A DNA stretch of 64,000 nt, taken from contig VTPC01004338.1 in the NCBI GenBank assembly GCA_011009095.1, forward strand, positions 72,470 to 136,469, given 5' to 3'. Position 1 is the stretch's first letter. Each line of letters opens with the position of its first letter. The notes below the pieces were generated by a model. The model made no database searches, was not told the origin of the DNA, and was given only the letters and a program-made list of their open reading frames with translations. The DNA comes from Ignelater luminosus (Eukaryota; Arthropoda; Insecta; Coleoptera; Elateridae). A program made the position numbers and the translations under genes. Positions 35,470 through 48,045 of the stretch are shown one piece after another.

Positions 35470-36560
35470 ACGCTTTTAAAGTTAATTTGATTATCAGCGG
35501 TGATTCATTGTCGAAGTCCGGGATCAATGCGACTACTTTAACTCTCACGCATAGAAAGCAAGAGCATTAGGGGGTTTATATTACCATGTAGCGATACCAT
35601 TTCCCTGGTCGGACCGCTAAGTGCAGAGCGGTGTAGGCTGGCTCCGCATTGTTTGCCGCGAAATGCACTCAACTCGGCTTGCTACAAGAATACCATCTCT
35701 TTCGCTAATTCCTGCCAAACATAAGCCGCCTTCAATTTCAGTTGAATTGCTTTACAAGTAAGGATAAATCCGGAGAGCACTTTAAGTGCTGTTAGGTTAT
35801 GCGATGATAATAGAAACGCGCCCTTTCGGAGGTAGACTTAAATGAGGTCGATTGTGTTATTCTTGGCGGCGGTGGATGAGGCAAAATCCGAGTTAGCGTT
35901 TATGCACACGCCGTTCTCGGCAGCTCGAAAGCTCGAATGACTGAATGAAAGCGAGGGGGTTGCGGGAGCGGGAGGAGGTGGTCGTACGCGCGCTCCAGCT
36001 GATCTCGACCCCTGTTTCCTTCTCGCCGCAACCTTCACCTACTGAACTCAAAAACAACCAGGAAGAACCGTCTCCGACGCTTTTGCCCCACGCTCATAAA
36101 CTGACAAAATCCGAACCCTCCAAATTGCACTCGAGAAAAGCATTAGTCGGCTGTCAACTACGCTAAGTTTGCGAAGACAACGCGGAGAAATGAAAGCCAT
36201 TCCGTGTCTGGAAGTGTCCGATTCGGTCAAGATGTCAGAAATGCTTTTAAAACACACTTACACTCCACCCGTGAACTCTGCACTTAGGCAACTTTAGCGG
36301 AGTTTTTGCTACTCTCGTACTCCGTGTATATAGAAAGTGGACGCCTCGAATCTCCCGTGTATTTTAAAACAAGGATCGGGAAAGAGCATTTCCTCATAGA
36401 TGCTTTAATGGTGGTTCACTGTTCCCAACTCGGCGAGGCTTTTATGCTTCCATCCTAGTTGTGGAGTGCTTCGTTATATAACACCCGCCGTAAAGTCAAA
36501 TCGGAAACCTCGATCGATGGGACTCCATCAAGAGACCACTGCGAATAACTTTTCCTTACT
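35470..36560. other. GC-rich island, possible regulatory DNA
   Basis: The most GC-rich block of the window, with CpG-dense words (GTCGTACGCGCGCTCC near 35980) and open frames on both strands (35838-36038 and 36048-36257 minus, 35945-36166 plus). The opposed, overlapping frames with low-complexity Pro/Ala/Arg content argue for composition rather than coding. It could be a promoter-proximal or conserved non-coding element. Confidence 0.35.
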
Positions 36561-38690
36561 TTATTACTGTCCACTACGTACACATTTTACCTTAAACTAT
36601 CTTCATAAACAATGCATTACAGTTAAGGCTTTAACATAAATAATAATATGTCTCTAAGCTATGCTACATATTATTCAAGTTTACTTAACCATAACGTACA
36701 ATAATCCTATTAGTTTGTTGAAAACTTGGATCTTCCAACTACTTAATTCCTTTTGCAATAAGTAGGGATAATAAAAATGACAAACTTGAATCTTTCTCAA
36801 ATATTTGTTCTAACTAGAAAAATAAAATGATGATAATAAACAAGTGGAATTTTTTATACGTATAATTAAAGTATCTAAAAATGGCAAAGAAATGTCTACT
36901 AATTCCTGGAAAATTAATTAATCTAGAATGATGCTTCTAACGACGTTGACAGTTAATTTTCTTTTATGAATTCACTATATTTAATCAAGTTGCTAATAAT
37001 ATTGGATATACTTGAAGCGGAAAATAATTAATTGATGATTCATGCAATAATAATTGATAAAAATATCAGAGAAGAGATTTAATTTTGTTCTTATGTCAAC
37101 TATATTTAAAACGAGGTATCCTTAGAGGAATTCCTGTATTTAATACTTTAACATTTACCTGTTATTAATTTGACAAACTTTATACTATTATTTTATGAAA
37201 TAATATATTTGTTGATTTGTTTTTTTATGTGAATCAGTGAATCTTTAAAAAGTTTAAATGAAGAATATCATGTAAGTAGCTGAAACCAAATACTAAAATT
37301 AACAAACTATTAACTATTTTCTGTTTTTGTCTTATATTCATCGATAAATTAATTTAATGCACATATTACGTTCATTTTTAAAGCATTTAAAGCTTGAAAA
37401 TAATTTTAAGCCCTGACTAACAGGAAGGCGGCCTTGAGTCATGTATAAGGAGTTTCATTACAAATAACATAGACTTAATAACGGACAAAAGCAAATAAAA
37501 TATTTTGTAGAATATTCCAAGGTAACAAGTATCTTTTTGTGTTTATTTCTTGGATCTGACATCCCACGCACAGTGGGTGAAAATTACAGAAATAAAATTT
37601 TGCCAAGTACAGTGTAGTTTGTGTTTCTAATTAACTAGCTTCTCTGTTTGGACTATTAGTCAGAACCGTTTAAGGTTTTCTTTAGAATGCTGTTTGTCGT
37701 GGTGATAACTGTCCTACAAGGTGAAATCTTTACAAAAACAATCCATTCAAAGAACAATTTGGTTTAGTCTGAATAAGTATATTTCTGAAAACATGCATAT
37801 ACAATTTGAGATATGTAACTAAGTGAGGTGGTACATATTGGTTAAAAGAACTACATAACAGTAAATTTAAGTTAACATAATCTTCTATTGAAATTTTAAC
37901 CCACTTTTGTTTTGTTTGTTTTTTTGAATTTTTATTATTCTGCAACCGTAAACAAAATAGAAACTTTTGATACAGCGACTGTAAATTTTAAAAGTAATCT
38001 TAATAATACAATTTCTGGTTTAAAAAAACTTTTTCTAATTATAATTTAGCCTTCAAAAAGCACCAAAGCTATTATTTCAACAAAAACATGACATACCTTG
38101 ATTATTGCCACATGGTTTAAATAAACGTGACAGAAAGAAAGAAAACTATGTTAAGTCTCAAGTCAGAACTTTACACTTTTAATTGTATTTCATTGTTTTA
38201 TACTAACTAGCCTGCATCCTTAAGAAGTACTAATAGATAAAAGACAAAATGTGGACACTGCTGTAACTTTTTATGCTTTTTAATTAATGCTACATAGAAT
38301 ATATTGTGAATCCTACTCGACCAATTTCACTGACAAACTGGCCTTTGGATTTAGGCCGACATCATGTGAATGAAAACCACGTTACAATGTTTCCCATGTT
38401 ACCAATCACCAACTCTAACATACAGTTAACAGCAAATATGGAAACAACTTGTATCGACTTCCAACTTCAATACCACTTTTTATCTCTTTGTCAACACTTT
38501 CTGATCAATTTCATCTTCTAAACCAGCATGGGGTAGGTACCTACATCAAACCCAAAGTAAGTATTTAGAGCAAACTCCGTTGCAAATTCAAATTTGCTGC
38601 TTGACTGTATAGTAATCATATGGCATGGAGTGTCTATTAAACTGGCTACTTAGGCCTTCTGTACTGATGTCTAACTTTTCTATTAACCAG
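36561..38690. other. AT-rich stretch, no gene seen
   Basis: Strongly AT-rich. No ORF, RNA or repeat supported; the frames at 37730-37945 and 38306-38521 are not recognisable. Confidence 0.45.
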
Positions 38691-38760
38691 AGAGCGAATG
38701 ACAGAGTGGTAATGGTTTTCGCTTCAAGATTGTCAAACCTACGTTTGATCCCCGGCTGTG
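38691..38760 (+). repeat. tRNA-derived (SINE-like) sequence with A and B boxes
   Basis: TGACAGAGTGGT (38699-38710) fits an A box and ACGTTTGATCCCCGG (38741-38755) fits a B box (consensus GGTTCGANTCC). The distance is right for an RNA polymerase III internal promoter. The intervening GGTTTTCGCTTCAAGATTG resembles tRNA anticodon-arm sequence. The arms do not fold as a full cloverleaf, so it is read as a SINE head or tRNA pseudogene. Confidence 0.5.
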
Positions 38761-39469
38761 TATAGTGATAATCATTATTTTTTCAAAAACGACCTAAGAC
38801 TTATCAAGACGATTCCGAATGATTAACTGCTAATTAGGGTATGGTGAAGTGATCATTGTATAGACTCTTTGACTACCACATGAACATCTATGGTAACCAT
38901 TAACTCCTCAACATCCAGCCAAAACGTATTAAGGCAGTTGAAAATACAATTGTCAAAGTGGTCAAAGTTATCGTTGCATAAGGAAAAAAGTACAGAAACG
39001 GTTAGTAAAAAAAAGCCCTAAAACCTTCCCGCAATAACCATCACCATTCTCTTTGGCTTCTGCTAAACATTCCTGATACTCTAATAAAGGTCAAAATATC
39101 TAATGATATGCGGGTGAGGGTATCTGCCTCCTTTAAAGTGTTTCAGTTTCAAAAGTTCTGAAGGTTAGTCGCATGTATTTCCGTAATAAAAGGATATTTA
39201 TCGTTTCTTTCTGTATTCTCGACCTACTAGGGTCGAGCAAAACATTTTTTTCTTAAATTCCACAACGCCTATATGCAGAATAGTTGCCTTTTACTAAAAA
39301 ACGTGGAAAAACTCACTGAAATCAAATTTGATCTTTGACTGCCAAATCGCCTCTAAATATTTCCATTTGAACTTAAATTTTGAACATAATATGAATATAA
39401 AAAATAGTAAATGATTACGGAAAAAGCCATAAATTGTGGCTACAAAAATCGCTCAGCCCGGGTGTGATA
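38761..39469. other. no gene seen
   Basis: AT-rich; may contain the unreadable 5' part of the ORF family that follows. Confidence 0.35.
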
Positions 39470-40402
39470 GGACAGCAGTTAATACTGGTCTTAAAAATGG
39501 GATTCTAAGGCAACTTAAGCTTTCCTAGGGACATTTTCTGCAACATTTAGACAGAACAACTACTGGACTAAAAGAATATTGTTGAGAAATTGGAAAACAG
39601 CTCGAAAACTGCAAAAAGCTGGCAATCACAAATTTTCAGTTACTTTACCTGAAATAGATTCTAATGGGCTTACTTAGTACTGATCAACAGTATCTGTATT
39701 AAATTTGTAATGCAATTTCTAAGGGCAAAACATGTTCAAGTTTAGCACAACGAGAACCAGGAAAATGGCTCATTCAGTGCCTGCTAATTACAGCTAACAG
39801 GATTTTAAGATTATATGTGTCTATAGAGCATCCATCAAGAATTCTTAAGATCTTAGTGAATATGTCGCCACAGCATGGTTTGAAATAAATACACACCTTT
39901 CTTGTCGATACGACAGTAAACACTTTTTGAGCATTATAAAAAAATAACGATTCTTACCAGAAGACTTAAAAGTAGTTATAGCTGCAGTCCTGCATAGGAA
40001 CGGTTTTTTGGGCACCCTGTACATATTCTATTAGTGATTGCTGGCGGATATTAGGAAAAATATTAAAATGCAGACAAACAAAGACGTCAAATTTCCAAGT
40101 TTGCCAAGTTCAGCTTAAACTTTAATGCTGAAAACTATATAGAATTAATTTACTGGCAATTAACAACAATCACTGAGCCGCCCATAACACTATCAACTTC
40201 TAAAGATGGTCTTCAGTAAATGATTTCTGATGTACCGGCTGAAATCGATATTTTACAATTCCCTTACCATTTACAAATAGGAGAAAGCTGTGTAAAATTG
40301 GTGACCAAAGCATCAGCGGTAGTATGTAGTTATGAGACAAGAGATGGATTTATTAGATTAAGAATTGCTAATATCAAGCTGTTTTTGAAGATAACTAAAT
40401 AA
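39470..40402 (+). pseudogene. decayed ORF of an uncharacterised repeat-associated arthropod protein family
   Basis: Reading across frames in order: GCDRTAVNTGLKNGILRQLK, FLQHLDRTTTGLKEY, EIGKQLENCKKLAITNF, LLSTDQQYLY, ANRILRLYVSIEHPSR, AWFEINTHLSCRYDSKHF, RFLPEDLKVVIAAVLHRNGF, LLADIRKNIK, LNFNAENYIELIYWQLTT and, in the frame ending at 40402, IGESCVKLVTKASAVVCSYE and TRDGFIRLRI. From memory this block order (GCDGT-VNTG; LF-HLDG-TTGP; IGKQL--CEKLP; LSTDQ-YL; ANRILRLYV; NAENY-ELI-W; VKLVTEAS--VCG--RDGFIR-R) belongs to a family seen in many copies in arthropod genomes; I know no assigned function. At least five stops or shifts, plus a probable deletion near 39510, make this copy dead. It is probably part of a mobile element, which I infer from its multi-copy nature. 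Confidence 0.5.
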
Positions 40403-42300
40403 AACTTTTTTAGAGAATGAGTGGGTGGGCGGTGAAACTTTTGTTTTGGGTTATTTTCAGTTCTATATAAAATAAGCAAAGAACTGCATAAAAAGAATAG
40501 CTACAATTCTTTTCAAAATAGTCTGGCAAATGGGCAGCCAAAGAAGTCGTCTTACTAAGGTTTTGCACAGTAATCTACACTTACAAAGGCAACTTCTACA
40601 ACACAGGCCAAAACAGAGGGAAAAAATTTCTTTGTTGATTTTTACTCTACTTTAACCTATGTTTGAGAAGAATTTTTTTGATTTGACAAAGAAAGAAAAA
40701 CTCATTTGAAAGGAAAACTTGTTAACACTACAAAATTGTAAATCTTTCTATTTATATCTGAAAATGCAAAACCATTGGAATATGGTGTCTTGGTGACAAA
40801 AGACAAATGTAAATATAGTTGTGAACGCAAGAAATGACATCTTTGTAAAACTGGAATACTGATCAGTTATTGTATCGATCTTACTTGCTTTTAAGTATGC
40901 ATTTAAATTCAAATATGTTCAGCACAACTACAGTGGACAGATATTTTATTTACAATGAAGCCTCTAAACGTTAACAAATTGTTATCCTCGATAGAATAAA
41001 ACAAATATAAATTCCACCCTGTCTTTGGTACCAATCCTGCGTAGTATCAGAAACCCTTTTCTTTCTTCTGTAATTTCTTGGAATCCATCGTCAAAGTTCT
41101 TGTGATTATGAAAATATATTTATTATTTCTGTAGCTGTCTCTAAAATGTTTTTTCATGCACAATAACTCTTGATAGTTTCACTAATAAAAAAGAATAAAG
41201 ATGGACATTTAGTTAAGCTTAGGAATATCAAAGGAGAAGTTGATTAGGTTGATTTAATAAATAATAAATGTATAGTGTTAAATTGTTTTTAAGAAAAACA
41301 CATAAATTTTGACAGAGATAAACCAGAACTGTAATCAACCCAATATACAAAGTTTTGACGAAAGAATATGATTTTACCGCATCAAGGTATCCTAACAATG
41401 AAAGGTCCATTTTTAAAATGTAAATTCAAAGAAAAATCCACTGCAGAAGAGAAAATTAGTTTGGAATCTGTTTAAATGTATTTCTGATTTTGCAAAAGAA
41501 AAATAATGGAAATTCTCAGGCAATTTTAAAGTGCTAGAAAAAACTAAAGTAATGTCAACATCAATAAAGCTATTAGAGTTCTAGTTTGCTTTTCTCTAGT
41601 TTACGAACTCTCGAAATAAAATAATACAAATTGAAATTTAAACTTTAACAGTGAACACAAGAAAAAAAACTCAAAAGCTTCCTACTAGTATCAGTAAATA
41701 AGACCTGTACGATATTTTATTAAACGTGACAGGAACGTCCAGCAGACAGTTAAAGTAAAATTGCATTGTTGCACATAGGGATATAGCACCAATCCAATTT
41801 GCTAATGCCTTTCTGTAGACGTAGTACCAGTTTAGGTCAATTACGTGGGGATTAAAATACACGGTTTCTCTGAAAGTGGACTAAGCTGGACTTTGTCTCG
41901 CTTGATACCTTGAAATATTATGTTATCAGCATTGCACTTTTGGTTTTAATTAGAATGCTAATGTAACTACCGAATTGCATGTTTTATTCGATTCGGAGTT
42001 TTTAAAGCATTACGATGGTATTACTTTGCAAATGTTTCTAATTTGCATTTGAATTTTGTAGCTTTACTTGTAAAAGAAGAATATCGTTAAGGTAGTGTAG
42101 CTTAATTTGTACTTGCTTTCATCATTTGAAAATTATAAGAATGTAAATGAAATAAATCTAAATCAAAGTATTAATAAAGCCAATAAAAATATTTTAGTTT
42201 TTTAAATCGTAAATAAAGAAGAATATTAGCAATCAGCTAAGATTGTGACTGTGACAAGAACGTAATGGTTAATTATGGTGATTTAAGACAAGATTAGTAT
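40403..42300. other. AT-rich stretch, no gene seen
   Basis: No supported feature. The frames at 41228-41410 and 41671-41862 (minus) are AT-driven. Confidence 0.45.
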
Positions 42301-42305
42301 AATAA

Positions 42306-42323
42306 TGGCGCCCAACGTGGGGA
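42306..42323 (+). mobile_element. LTR-retrotransposon primer-binding-site-like motif (plus)
   Basis: ATGGCGCCCAACGTGGGG matches the TGGCGCCCAACG-type primer-binding site that follows the 5' LTR in many retroelements (complementary to a tRNA 3' end). I cannot define an LTR to its left or gag/pol to its right, so this would be a small remnant. The same core appears in reverse orientation at 48046-48063. Confidence 0.35.
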
Positions 42324-42429
42324 TGTGAAAACTTAGCACCTATACGTACAAACCAATCATATTTTCATTTTAGATCATCTTGGCCATGTAGATTATGGGA
42401 GTTTCAAAATTTTCTTTACAATTTACATT

Positions 42430-42690
42430 ACAGGTTGTGTGCTTGATCTAATATAATCAAACTTTATCTAAATTAACCAAACAAAAACATTTCAACCTTA
42501 GCTAACTTAAGAAAAGTAGATCTAACCTAACCCAATCTGGTTAATTTTGCAATTTAATAGAAACTAACCTAAATTGGTCCAATTTCAGCTAACGTAACCC
42601 ATTTTAAGTTCATTTAAACCAACTTATTATCAGTTATCTGAAGATTTAAAGCCAACAAACCTAACTTATCCTAAATTAATTTACAGTTAG
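42430..42690. repeat. CTAAC/CCTAA-rich degenerate tract
   Basis: Words such as TAACCTAACCC (42530), ACTAACCTAAA (42563) and CTAACTTATCCTAA (42662) recur on the plus strand. This resembles degenerate (CCTAA)n, the complement of the common insect telomere repeat TTAGG, but is too irregular to call an interstitial telomere tract. Confidence 0.3.
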
Positions 42691-43015
42691 CAGATTGTAA
42701 CAACAGCAAGTTACATTTATCGATTTTACTGTACCGTTTACAAACTAATACAGTATCTGCTACAATAAAGTGGTAAAAAGCTTGTAAATTAACTTTTCTT
42801 AATTACTCATTTCTAAAGATCCTAAAAACTTAGCTTTGAGAAGTTATGGATTATCCACCAGATAGGCTGTGTTTGTTAATTTAGTCATTTTTACTTTAAC
42901 TATTTTTGTATTCGAGTAACAGGGTTGATCTCGTTATGCATGAAAATCCGTGCTGTGTAATATACACAACTTCTTGTTTGCTACCAAGAATGTTTCAAGT
43001 ATTTCCTTACAGTTG
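42691..43015. other. no gene seen
   Basis: AT-rich spacer. Confidence 0.4.
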
Positions 43016-44230
43016 ACTAATAAATAAGCCGGTCCTGTTCTTAATCAGTAGGCCCACGAGAGGATACTTTCATTTTGATCCAGGTAAAGATTTAGAGTGA
43101 ATTTTCTTGTTAATAAATTCGAAGTAGGAGGCTCAAATAAACGCAATCAGAATGTCGTGCAATTAGGATAAATAAATTCCGTGAGTTGGTAGAGTAAATG
43201 ATCGTAAGCATTGACGGTCTTCGAAGCTTAACGAATCGTGCGAAGCTTGAAGCTCCAACAAGCTCATCAACCCTACGGCGTCGGCCTTCTTTAAATTGCC
43301 CTTTACGTTACCGTCATTACCGTATATAACAAAATTTGGCTTAATTCAAATTCATTGTTGTTATTTACTTCCATAAATTATCTTTTTTAAACGAATGCCG
43401 CCGCGCGTATTATTATTATAATAAATATTGCTTTATTTTTCTTGTTTTAATGCCGTTTTAATTACATTTTGTGTCATGATACCGCAATTAAAGCTAATGA
43501 ACTAATTCATCATTAAAAACTAATTTGCATCACAATTATTAAATTAACGCACTGGTACAGAAATGTACCTACTGTTATAATTTATCTTTGTATTTACATT
43601 TGATACGTGTAGTTTAATGTCCCTGCGCTTATGTTAATATAATAATTATTAGTTTTAATTGCGCACCAAACTAGTTTCTATTTATTACCTTTCGCATTAT
43701 ATTGCGCACAGTTTTATTTTATTATACGCTATCGTATTTTATAACAGAGCTTGTTCTGTTTTATAACAAACCTAATAAAACCTTCAAGTTAGTTGACGGC
43801 TTTTAAAATATAATACCACGGTAGTTTTAATGAGAGGTCGTTATAAGAGCAAAATCCGCGAGGCGTTTTTCAGCTACCATCCATTAGAACAAATTGACAC
43901 CTGGTAACTGAGGAGAGGCGCATTTCACACTTGCTGCAGCTCGTTAATAATAACGACCAAGGATTGGTTTCTCTTCTCTTCCATCCTTCAGACAAAATCC
44001 GACGCTTTTACTCTTCTGCTGATCTAATGGCATTCCGACGCTCTCTCTCTTTTCACCTCTTTACCATATTTAGCATACTTCAGGGGCTCTGTGCAGAAAA
44101 ATTGAGCTTATTGTTTTGAAACGCCTTTTACCTCGCTTCTTTTCTTCAACCACGCTAAGAGGAAATCTTTTTGGAAGAAAACAATGTAACAGGGTTGAAC
44201 CCGAGATTATTACCCTGCAGCGTTTGGAGT
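43016..44230. other. GC-richer unique stretch, possible conserved non-coding DNA
   Basis: Blocks at 43020-43330 and 43840-44230 are less AT-biased, separated by long TAATTA-rich sequence (43330-43830). The frame at 43931-44119 is unassigned. Texture like the other GC-richer islands. Confidence 0.3.
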
Positions 44231-45432
44231 TCACAGAAATGCACTTATGGTAATTTAGAAATTAATTTCTCAGCATCTTTAACGACTTTGCATAGAACTA
44301 ACGATCAACAATCACCCTGAGGTAACATGCTAGTGTAGTTTACCGGGTAAAAGATAACTTAAGAATAATGATGCCAATTATTTGTTATTATTTTTAAACG
44401 ATTTCATTTTCTGTGTCACTTAAATTATTAAATACATTATTATCTATATCTAGAAGGTTAAATATAAATTTCTTGTGTGGTGAAACTCAAGTTATTAACC
44501 TCACTGTAATTTGTTTATTTGGGACAAAAATCTTCCACAATTATCATGCCTATTTACATAAGTTAGAGCTCACATTAGTAGGTATAGCTGTAATTAAACG
44601 TAAAATCTACTGTGTTGAAAATATAATAAAATTGTGCTAGTAAAGGTAAAATTATAATTCTTGAAAATTAACTTTGTTCGAGTACATTGTACGTATACAT
44701 TCTTGCCGAGGAATGTTGAGCTGTTTACATTCATTAGTAATATTCAAAATAATTCTTGTTATGTAAATTACTTTCACATATGTACGTAGCGTAATACGTG
44801 CAAAAAATCCTTAAATCCATTAGTAGAAATTACCGAGCTTGATTACAATTTCATTGTTTTACGGTTTAATGTAAATAACAAAACCCATATTAAAGCAAAT
44901 TCGTAAATAAATTTATTTGAATAAAACGAAAGCCATTAAGTTATAAATAGAGACTATCACTATGTGGTATGACGGTTTCAGTATCAGTAACATACACATA
45001 AATGTAAAACGAATTTGGTATTAAACCAATTTATCAATAAAAAGGGCAAATAATAAAGAACCTTAAGTAAATTTGCCTGAAACATCATTTCCCTTTTAGG
45101 TTTTCCACCTAAAGAGTTTTGGTTTCACACTGATGAGAAAATAGAGAAAAGTCAATCGAAATATCTTTTTATTTAAAGCAATAAAGTAATGTTTTCGTTA
45201 ATATTTAGTTGCAATATCTTAAATAATTTTAATTTTATTGAAGGCAATATTCAGTGTTTTTCAGTTATTACTACTTACTAACATGTCACCTTAAGATAGT
45301 CAAATTACATTGAGAGAGCTTTAGACTGACTAGAAATATCTTCAAATTGCAATAAATTGCTTTAGAATATCTCAATATTCCGCGAATATGAACTTGTTCC
45401 AAAACCATCATAGTCTATCTACTCAAAACTGT
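44231..45432. other. AT-rich stretch, no gene seen
   Basis: No supported coding or repeat features. Confidence 0.45.
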
Positions 45433-45454
45433 AATTACTGCAACTGCAGTAATT
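45433..45454. other. near-perfect palindrome
   Basis: AATTACTGCA and TGCAGTAATT are 10-bp perfect inverted arms separated by AC. It could be a dimeric protein-binding site or a chance cruciform. It lies about 85 bp outside the piggyBac end. Confidence 0.55.
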
Positions 45455-45542
45455 GCCAAACTGTCTTGAAGATCTCTCCTATCAATTGTCTAGAATTTCT
45501 GTTTAATTTTCAAAAAAATTATTTTTCTTGTTGGTTATTTAA

Positions 45543-47208
45543 CCCTTAACTACTGTGTTGCCGATTTAGTTACGCTGCCACTGAGATGCGGTCATGGTGA
45601 ACAAAAATCACAGTACTTAAAAATGTTATTTTGCACTTACATATCTGGCATAATTTGGAGGCGCTTTCGAGACTTGGGTTTCTTACACAGAAACCACAAG
45701 TGGTACGTTTTCCTTTTGATTCTTGAAAGGCATGTGTAACAAGTCTTTCTCTTCTTCAGTTTGTCCATGTCTCGATTCTCAGACTCAGGATATTTAGAAT
45801 CCTTCTAATAGAAAAACGTAATTCACGAGGGATTTTCATATTAGCTGCTCACCTTTCAAGATATGGTCTTACTAATTCATCTGCAAGTAATTCTATAAAA
45901 TTACCCTTTTTGAGTACTGGATTCTCTTTATATGCTTGATGGACAAACATGCGCATTGACTCCACTTAGATCAAGCAACCGGAACAGTATGGTCATAGTT
46001 CATCCTCTTGTGCGGCAACTTGTTTAGTGCTTGGAGCATTTTTTCGTCGATAGCATCTACTCCCTCTTTAGTGGAATTTTAATATGAGTGTCAATCGATG
46101 TTCTATACTTCCCAACTTTTCTATTTCTTCTTAGCAAAAAATCGGGAGGAATTTCCTTTTAGAGTTCCCACATAAGTAAGTTCGCGATGTTTTAGCTGCT
46201 GCACTACCTCCAAAGAGGAAAACCAATTGTCTGTCGTGACATTACGGTTGGTATTCGTAATGGACTTTATTAATCTCAATACGATCGTGTCGACTTTAGT
46301 AACTTTTTTAACTATGCATTTAAACCAAACCCATCTAAGTCTTTGCTAGCATATACATATTAATTGTAAAAATAGCGACTCCATGCATCTGTCATACATA
46401 CATACGATTTTGATGCCGTATTTGCACGGCTTATTTGGCTTGTATACTTTATACTTCCATCTACCTCAAAATGAAGCAAGCATCTCATCTATAGTAACTC
46501 TTGCCTCTTACGAATACACAGCTTGCGAATTACTATCAAATCGGTTAAAAATCTCTGAAATTGAGGCTATAAAATTGCCTTCAAGTCTAGCGTTTTGATC
46601 AATAGAATTATCAAAAGGTATACAAGCAAGAAGCAAACGGAATCTCTGTTAGCTCATCACGCAACGAAAAATCTATCAATCTGTACCATCGGCTGCAAAG
46701 ATTCCATTAATGTTTTCATGGTTTGAAGCAAAAGCGGCCCTGTACAACAATAATCCCATATTAATGCTTTTAGCTCAGCAAGATTCAAATTCCGAATTTC
46801 GGTTCTGGAAGAATCTTTGAATCTCTGTCTTTGGCTTTGTATTCCGGTGTTGGTCCACTATAAAATAATTTGTAGCGTATCATCAGAAAATAATAACTTC
46901 CATACAGTAGCAGGACTTGCATTATCGCCTAGATTCACCGCAGGTGCACGTAAGATTTAAGTAATGCTTCGGCGTTCTACTATAAGGGACAAAACTTTCA
47001 GAGAATTATTTGAATAGTATTAATCTCCATCTGATTTATCGCAATCTTCTTCAGAATCAGTTTCATGTTCACTTACTTCAAAAACATCCTCGCGCCCAGT
47101 ATCTTCATCACTATCAGCAGAAACTTCATTTAACCATTGTGTAGCCACCTCCTCATAATCTGCGTCAGTAAATCGACTTCGTTTCGACGGCCCTGGGCCT
47201 TCATCCAT
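45543..47208 (-). pseudogene. piggyBac-family transposase, broken
   Basis: Starts at 47208 with an acidic N-terminus (MDEGPGPSKRSRFTDADYEE, 63 codons). Below it, across frames, are NLGDNASPATVWKLLFSDD, LNLAELKALIW, NHENINGIFAADGTD and VTIDEMLASF, a stop, then YKPNKPCKYGIKI. Next come NVTTDNWFSSLEVVQQLKH (Asp codon 46229-46231), STKEGVDAIDEK (Asp codon 46055-46057), and a C-terminal Cys-rich finger CGFCVRNPSLESASKLCQIC ending near 45640. These are the hallmark blocks of piggyBac DDD transposases; the TIDEM, TTDNW and GVDAIDEK aspartates are the expected catalytic positions. All three survive although frameshifts and stops interrupt the ORF. The 3' end is probably at 45543, where TTAACCCTTAACTACTGTG begins with the TTAA target site (45539-45542). 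The 5' terminal repeat beyond 47208 was not found. Confidence 0.85.
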
Positions 47209-48045
47209 TGAGAAAATATGTCTACTAAAAACCGAGTTTGAAAACAGTTATACTAGCAGTGACGTACAGTCAAGGTGACTGAAACAATGTTTTTTTATGT
47301 CGTCATAAATAAAGTAACAGCCCAAGAAGCGTGGTATACTCGTCTTTTGCCTAAGACACATTGATTTGTAGGTACCAAGAAGCATAAGACGATACAATTA
47401 AGTAAGTTGGGGGTTAGTATTTTGTGAAATCTATTTGCAAAATTCAAAGTTGACTTACATAATTCTTGCCTTACCAATTCGATTAAAATCAAAAAGATTT
47501 TGATTACGTTGAAGATTTACTTATAAACATAAAGTTTTCAATGGAGCATATTTCAGTATAATAATCAAATCTATACTTAAATGCCGCCTAAGCCAACAGA
47601 GATCTGTTGTTTTGCGATGCATTTTGCCCAATATAAAAGATCTCTACTTGCAGCATTCCTTTTTGAACGGCCCATAAATTCTAGTACTGATAACGTATCT
47701 ATTTCACTATTTCTTTTTTTGTCTCGACAAGTTACTACTTTAAGGTCCATAGAGTTATACTTGAATGTTAATTATCAATGCCACAGAACTTAAAGATCCC
47801 TTTCTAAATTTCCACTACATTCATGAACACGTATCTCCATGGTATTGTGAACTGTAAGCTAGAAGCCGTACCTGCTACACAGGCAAGTCTCTGAACTACT
47901 TATTATTTGTATTTTGTTTTGTTTTGCATTGAACCTATGCTTTGCGGTTTCTTACTTGGTCTCTGATATGTTCGTTCTTATCTTGTAGCTCCGATGTTTA
48001 ACATCATTTGAGCTCTTTCTCTTTTTTATTTTTAACAAATCGCCT
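47209..48045. other. piggyBac upstream region and unassigned spacer
   Basis: The first few hundred bases are probably the 5' untranslated region and end of the piggyBac element. I could not locate its terminal repeat or a second TTAA with CCC. The minus-strand sequence just before 48045 reads like the leader of an LTR element but has no ORF. Confidence 0.35.

Noticed and set aside
35838-36257. ORFs on both strands in the GC-rich island
   Set aside because: Low-complexity Pro/Ala/Arg/Ser content and mutual overlap; explained by composition.
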